Assembly: GCA_964436815.1 (NCBI GenBank)
Contig: CAYTER010000004.1
Span: forward strand, 11,209 to 75,208
DNA length: 64,000 bases
DNA from: UBA993 sp964436815
GTDB lineage: Bacteria; Bacillota; Dethiobacteria; DTU022
Direction of reading: 5' to 3'
The notes below the pieces were generated by a model. It was not told the DNA's origin. It searched no databases and was given only the letters and a program-made list of their open reading frames with translations. The position numbers and the translations under genes are program-made. Below are positions 60,513-64,000 of the stretch, one piece after another. The first letter of the stretch is position 1; the number at the start of each line of letters is the position of its first letter.

Positions 60513-61772
60513 ATGAACCCCGCCAGCAATCGCATCAGCAATGAACCCCTGCAGCAGATAGATCAGGAAATCGCTGCTGCTATCGAAGCAGAGAAACAGC
60601 GCCAGCAGGACAACCTGATTATGATCGCTTCAGAGAACCTGGTCAGCAAGGCAGTGCTTGAAGCACAGGGCTCGGTGCTAACCAATAAATACGCCGAAGG
60701 TTATCCGGGAGCAAGGTATTATGGCGGTTGTGTTAATGTTGATCAGGCGGAAGCGTTAGCCCGGAAAAGAGCCCTTGAAATATTTCAGGCTGAACATGTA
60801 AATGTGCAGCCACATTCAGGTACTTCGGCTAATATGGCTGTTTACCTGGCGCTGCTGGAACCCTCGGATCGAATTTTAGGCATGGATTTAAGTCACGGCG
60901 GGCATCTTACCCATGGCAGCAAAGTAAATATTTCCGGAAGGTACTACCAGGCATACAGCTACGGGGTAGATCGCATCACCAACCTGATCGATTTGGACCA
61001 GGTACGAAAAAAGGCCCTGGAAGTTAAGCCAAAGCTTATTATTGCCGGCGCCAGTTCGTATCCTCGTCAAATCGATTTTAATGGTTTCAAAGCAATTGCT
61101 GATCAAATCGGCGCTATTTTTATGGTTGATATGGCCCACACCGCCGGCCTGATCGCAGCCGGAGTTCATCCCAGCCCGGTTAGCAGCGCTGACATTATTA
61201 CCGCAACCACCCATAAAACATTTCGCGGTCCGCGCGGAGGGCTGATTCTCTGCCGTAAAGAATACTCTGCAGCGATCGACAAAGCTGTTTTTCCCGGTCT
61301 GCAGGGTGGACCGTTAATGCACGTTATCGCCGCCAAAGCTGTATCATTTAAAGAAGCGCAGCAGCCTGAATTCATTACCTACCAGCAGGCAGTTTTGACC
61401 AATGCGGAAACCCTTGCCTCCTCATTAATCGAACAGGGTTTTGATCTGGTTACCGGTGGTACTGACACCCACCTTGTCCTGGTAGACCTGCGCAATAAAA
61501 AGATCAGCGGCAGGGATGCCGAGTGTCTGCTCGAGAAGGTCAGTATTACTGTTAATAAAAATGTTATTCCGTACGATCCCAAAGGGGCAAATGATCCCAG
61601 TGGAATAAGGCTTGGTACGCCCACCCTCACCTCACGCGGAATGGGGCCGGAGCAGATGAAGGATATAGCGAGAATCATTGCCGGTGCCATTGATAGCCGC
61701 AACGATCGACTTTATCTTGAGAAACTAAAGATGGAGGTGAGTACTGTCTGCAGGACCTTTCCGGTGTTTTAA
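60513..61772 (+). CDS. glyA: Serine hydroxymethyltransferase
   Basis: PLP enzyme making glycine and methylene-tetrahydrofolate from serine. 419 residues with ENLVSKAVLEAQGSVLTNKYAEGYPG, VNVQPHSGTSANMAVY, and the PLP-lysine motif TTHKTFRGPRGGLI near residue 237. ATG with GGAGATGG upstream. Full length. Confidence 0.97.
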   Translation: MNPASNRISNEPLQQIDQEIAAAIEAEKQRQQDNLIMIASENLVSKAVLEAQGSVLTNKYAEGYPGARYYGGCVNVDQAEALARKRALEIFQAEHVNVQPHSGTSANMAVYLALLEPSDRILGMDLSHGGHLTHGSKVNISGRYYQAYSYGVDRITNLIDLDQVRKKALEVKPKLIIAGASSYPRQIDFNGFKAIADQIGAIFMVDMAHTAGLIAAGVHPSPVSSADIITATTHKTFRGPRGGLILCRKEYSAAIDKAVFPGLQGGPLMHVIAAKAVSFKEAQQPEFITYQQAVLTNAETLASSLIEQGFDLVTGGTDTHLVLVDLRNKKISGRDAECLLEKVSITVNKNVIPYDPKGANDPSGIRLGTPTLTSRGMGPEQMKDIARIIAGAIDSRNDRLYLEKLKMEVSTVCRTFPVF

Positions 61773-61796
61773 AAGATTATTAAGGAGATGAGTTAA

Positions 61797-62426
61797 ATGG
61801 ATAATGTTATGGTGGTCAATCATCCGCTGGTTCAGCACAAGCTGACTCTTTGCCGGAAGAAAGAAACCGAGAACTGGCAGTTTCGCGATCTGGTTGAAGA
61901 GATCACTTCTCTGCTTATTTATGAGGCGACCAGAGATATGGAAACCGTGCAGACCGATATAGTAACTCCCGTATCAGCTGCTAAAGGTCCCCTTGTCAAA
62001 AGAGCAAACCCGGTATTTGTTGCAGTGCTAAGAGCCGGATTAGGTATGGTACCGGGAGCTCTCAGACTTTTCCCCTATGCCCGTGCCGGCCATATCGGGC
62101 TTTACCGTGATCACGATACCCATGTTCCTGTTGAATATTACTGTAACTTACCTCCTAACATAGATGACTTAGATTGCTTCCTGCTCGAACCGATGCTTGC
62201 AACCGGTGGTTCCGCTTCTTATGCCGTGGAGATGTTGAAAAAAGCCGGGGTTAAAAAGATCAAACTGCTTAGTCTGATCGCTGCGCCGGAAGGGATTAAA
62301 AGGATTACTGCCAGTCATCCGGATTTAAAAATTTACCTGGGTGCTCTGGATGAAAAGTTAAATGAAAACGCTTATATCGTTCCGGGTTTAGGTGACGCAG
62401 GAGACCGTTTATTCGGTACCGCCTGA
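61797..62426 (+). CDS. upp: Uracil phosphoribosyltransferase
   Basis: Salvages uracil to UMP with PRPP. 209 residues: MVVNHPLVQHKLTLCRKKET at the start, and the PRPP-binding LLEPMLATGGSASYAVEML near residue 127. ATG after AAGGAGATG. In Bacillota upp commonly precedes the F-type ATP synthase operon; here a V/A-type ATPase gene set follows after one further gene. Confidence 0.96.
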   Translation: MDNVMVVNHPLVQHKLTLCRKKETENWQFRDLVEEITSLLIYEATRDMETVQTDIVTPVSAAKGPLVKRANPVFVAVLRAGLGMVPGALRLFPYARAGHIGLYRDHDTHVPVEYYCNLPPNIDDLDCFLLEPMLATGGSASYAVEMLKKAGVKKIKLLSLIAAPEGIKRITASHPDLKIYLGALDEKLNENAYIVPGLGDAGDRLFGTA

Positions 62427-62448
62427 TCAGCATTAAGGGAGAGTGTTA

Positions 62449-62898
62449 ATGGATAGGCCGGATTGGGATCGCTATTTCATGGAAATCGCAACGGTAGTTG
62501 CCAAACGCTCTACCTGCCTGCGTCGCCAGGTGGGAGCGCTTTTGGTTCTGAATAAAAGAATTCTTTCTACCGGATACAATGGAGCGCCGGTTGGTCTCAG
62601 CCACTGCGGTGAAGTCGGCTGCCTGAGGGAACAGCTTAAGGTTCCCTCAGGCGAAAGGCATGAGCTCTGCCGCGGGTTGCACGCTGAGCAGAATGCGATT
62701 ATCCAGGCAGCCGTGCACGGGGTAGCAATTGAAGGAGCAATTTTATACTGTACCCATTATCCCTGTGCCGTCTGCGCCAAAATGCTGGTTAACGCCGGGG
62801 TTGCAGAGCTGGTCTTGGAATCAGATTACCCGGACGATCTGGCCAAGCAGATCTTTTCAGAAGCCGGCATAAAAATCCGTAACGTAACAGGCAAGTAA
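62449..62898 (+). CDS. Deoxycytidylate deaminase (ComEB-like)
   Basis: 149 residues from the ATG at 62449 (GGGAG upstream; a GTG at 62443 would add two). Zinc site GLHAEQNAII with the catalytic Glu and the PCAVC cysteines near 106-110, within the dCMP deaminase-type pattern VAKRSTCLRRQVGALLV. It would supply dUMP for thymidylate synthesis; the similar ComEB and riboflavin-type deaminases make the exact substrate a matter of family inference. Confidence 0.9.
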   Translation: MDRPDWDRYFMEIATVVAKRSTCLRRQVGALLVLNKRILSTGYNGAPVGLSHCGEVGCLREQLKVPSGERHELCRGLHAEQNAIIQAAVHGVAIEGAILYCTHYPCAVCAKMLVNAGVAELVLESDYPDDLAKQIFSEAGIKIRNVTGK

Positions 62899-62936
62899 CT
62901 TTTCCAGGCAATACAATTTAATGAAGGCTTTATTAT

Positions 62937-62965
62937 TTGACGTGAAGTTCAGGTTTGGTTAAAAT
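62937..62965 (+). promoter_or_regulatory. Promoter of the V/A-type ATPase operon
   Basis: -35 TTGACG (62937-62942), 17-base spacer, -10 TAAAAT (62960-62965). It stands 97 bp before the first ATPase gene and suggests the operon is separately controlled. Confidence 0.75.
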
Positions 62966-63061
62966 TTATAATTACGGTACAGATCATTTTTTTTTCATTT
63001 TCTATTTTTTGTTGAATACTGCAATAGAGCAAATAAGGATCAGTTTAAAGGATGGTGGGGC

Positions 63062-63664
63062 ATGTCTATTCAGGTAAAAGAACTCATTGACAAGATTAAA
63101 AACGAGGGTGTCCTTGCGGCCGAGACAGAGGCTGAAAAAATTATTTCTGAAGCCGAAGCAAAAGCAGCCCAAATTATTAAAGCAGCCCGGACCAGGGCAG
63201 AATCAGAACAAACCCAGGCCGAAAAGGAGATAGAACAACAAAAGGCTGCCGGTATAGCTGCTATTAAGCAAGCTGCGCGCGATGTTTTGATTGGTTTGGA
63301 CAAGGAGCTCACTAAACGTATGGAAGCAGTGATCATTGAATCTGTGGATACTGCGATGACCACTGAATTAACAGAGAAAATTATTGTAGAAATGGTCAAT
63401 GCCTGGGCTGAAAAGGGCGAAGAGGGCATCAGGGTGGTTCTTTCTTCAAAAGATGCCGAAAGATTAAAGGAGTCCTTAAAGGGAAAATTCTCGCAGGGTC
63501 TTAAGGATGGAGTGGAAATCATCCCCTCTGCTAAATTTGATAAAGGTTTTCGTATCGGTGGTAGTAGTGGCGTTTTATACGATTTTTCCAAGGAAAGTAT
63601 AGCGGAGGTTCTGGCTCAGGCTCTTTCCCCCGATCTTGCGGCAGCTTTAAAAGATGCAATCTAG
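63062..63664 (+). CDS. V/A-type ATPase subunit E
   Basis: Peripheral-stalk subunit of a V/A-type ATPase. 200 residues: a long N-terminal helix rich in Ala, Glu and Lys (about 15-85, EAEKIISEAEAKAAQIIKAA), then a globular C-terminal domain with GIRVVLSSKDAERLK and GFRIGGSSGVLYDFS. Matches the E-subunit architecture. GGTGGGG precedes the ATG. First gene of an operon that continues past the window. The enzyme might synthesise ATP or pump ions; direction and ion cannot be seen here. Confidence 0.88.
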   Translation: MSIQVKELIDKIKNEGVLAAETEAEKIISEAEAKAAQIIKAARTRAESEQTQAEKEIEQQKAAGIAAIKQAARDVLIGLDKELTKRMEAVIIESVDTAMTTELTEKIIVEMVNAWAEKGEEGIRVVLSSKDAERLKESLKGKFSQGLKDGVEIIPSAKFDKGFRIGGSSGVLYDFSKESIAEVLAQALSPDLAAALKDAI

Positions 63665-63682
63665 GACCTGGAGGAAAGTGTC

Positions 63683-64000
63683 ATGAAAAGTTTTTTTTAC
63701 ACATTAGCCGCCTTGAAAACAATCAGACTGGGAGAAAAGGCGCCTGTCTCCGAAGAAGATTTTTTAAAGTTTGCTGAAGATACCATTGATCAGAAGAGCT
63801 ATAAGATTTTGCTAAAATGCCGTTGGGGCTTAACTGAACCAACCGGCTTTTCTTTTGCTGACCGGATTCTCTCCCGGGAAAAGGATCTGCGGTTCGAATT
63901 GGCTAAAGCCCGGATTATAAAACTGCCATTTGATCTTTCTTTAGATCTTGAGGCTTCGGCTGATAGCTACATGCTGCTTGAGCAGGTTCGGGCGGTTATT
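63683..64000 (+). CDS. DUF2764-like V/A-ATPase operon protein, truncated by window edge
   Basis: 106 codons open to the edge, beginning MKSFFYTLAALKTIRLGEK with PVSEEDFLKFAEDTID. The N-terminal pattern (a membrane-like YxLxASLP-type start, then an E-x-x-L/F segment) resembles DUF2764, a family that lies between subunits E and A in V/A-ATPase operons of spirochaetes and some other bacteria; some versions correspond to a divergent subunit C. ATG with GGAGGAAAG upstream, 19 bp after the E gene. The assignment rests on the N-terminus and position, so it could also be subunit C. Confidence 0.65.
   Translation, partial: MKSFFYTLAALKTIRLGEKAPVSEEDFLKFAEDTIDQKSYKILLKCRWGLTEPTGFSFADRILSREKDLRFELAKARIIKLPFDLSLDLEASADSYMLLEQVRAVI

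Noticed and set aside
1..64000. Mobile elements, prophage, CRISPR arrays, defence islands, rRNA or tRNA genes
   Set aside because: Looked for transposase motifs, terminal repeats, spaced direct repeats and tRNA-like sequences; none seen. Gene content is almost entirely conserved core genes.

Overview
The window is core chromosome of a low-to-moderate GC Gram-positive bacterium, most likely an anaerobic Clostridia-grade member of the Bacillota. Support for this is the dnaA-dnaN-recF-dciA-remB-gyrB and rpmH-rnpA-yidD-yidC-jag-mnmE-rsmG-noc-parA-parB arrangement around oriC, a WalRK-YycH-YycI operon, strong Shine-Dalgarno sites with frequent TTG starts, and a T-box leader. It appears to be a draft scaffold: a 100-N gap at 47103-47202 is flanked by a 55-nt exact duplication that looks like an unmerged contig overlap.

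Layout. 1-1940 is a truncated EF-G-like GTPase. 2050-9047 is a branched-chain amino-acid operon (ilvE-ilvD-ilvB-ilvN-leuC-leuD) read leftwards from a strong promoter through a T-box riboswitch. 9103-13698 holds a carboxyltransferase (pycB/oadA type), gyrA and a small membrane protein. 14013-18339 is a rightward TAXI-type TRAP transporter cassette with a DUF1850 protein and a lipoprotein. It sits between gyrA and gyrB and runs against the local gene direction. 18400-24880 is the left replication arm (gyrB, remB, dciA, recF, dnaN, dnaA). The origin lies around 23.2-25.1 kb, with DnaA boxes on both sides of dnaA and divergent dnaA and rpmH promoters. The right arm follows: rpmH to parB, two perfect parS sites, an M23 peptidase with a bactofilin, adk, ychF, the rpsF-ssb-rpsR cluster, rplI, dnaB, a FAD protein, a G5-M23 peptidase, walRK-yycHI, murA, an HtrA-like protease, an alkaline-phosphatase-superfamily enzyme, an MBL hydrolase and a cation antiporter. 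Then come rho-rpmE-prfA-prmC, a divergent nikR, a Na/Pi cotransporter, and tsaC-LMWPTP-rpiB-glyA-upp-dCMP deaminase. The window ends inside a V/A-type ATPase operon.

How it works together. The centre is the replication, segregation and division-site module: DnaA at oriC, the clamp, RecF and gyrase, ParABS and Noc. Next to it are envelope growth functions (YidC, bactofilin plus M23 hydrolases, WalRK, MurA). The right end follows the Bacillota order in which upp precedes the ATP synthase, but here the ATPase is of the V/A type with a DUF2764 gene.

I found no prophage, insertion sequence, CRISPR array, rRNA or tRNA, and no convincing new multi-gene system. The best leads are regulatory or architectural: a leader ORF plus hairpin over the prfA ribosome-binding site, the V/A ATPase at the upp locus, the inverted repeat in the dnaA promoter, paired parS sites, the acidic tail on bS6, and the TRAP cassette between the gyrase genes. 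All identifications come from reading motifs and order; no database search was run.
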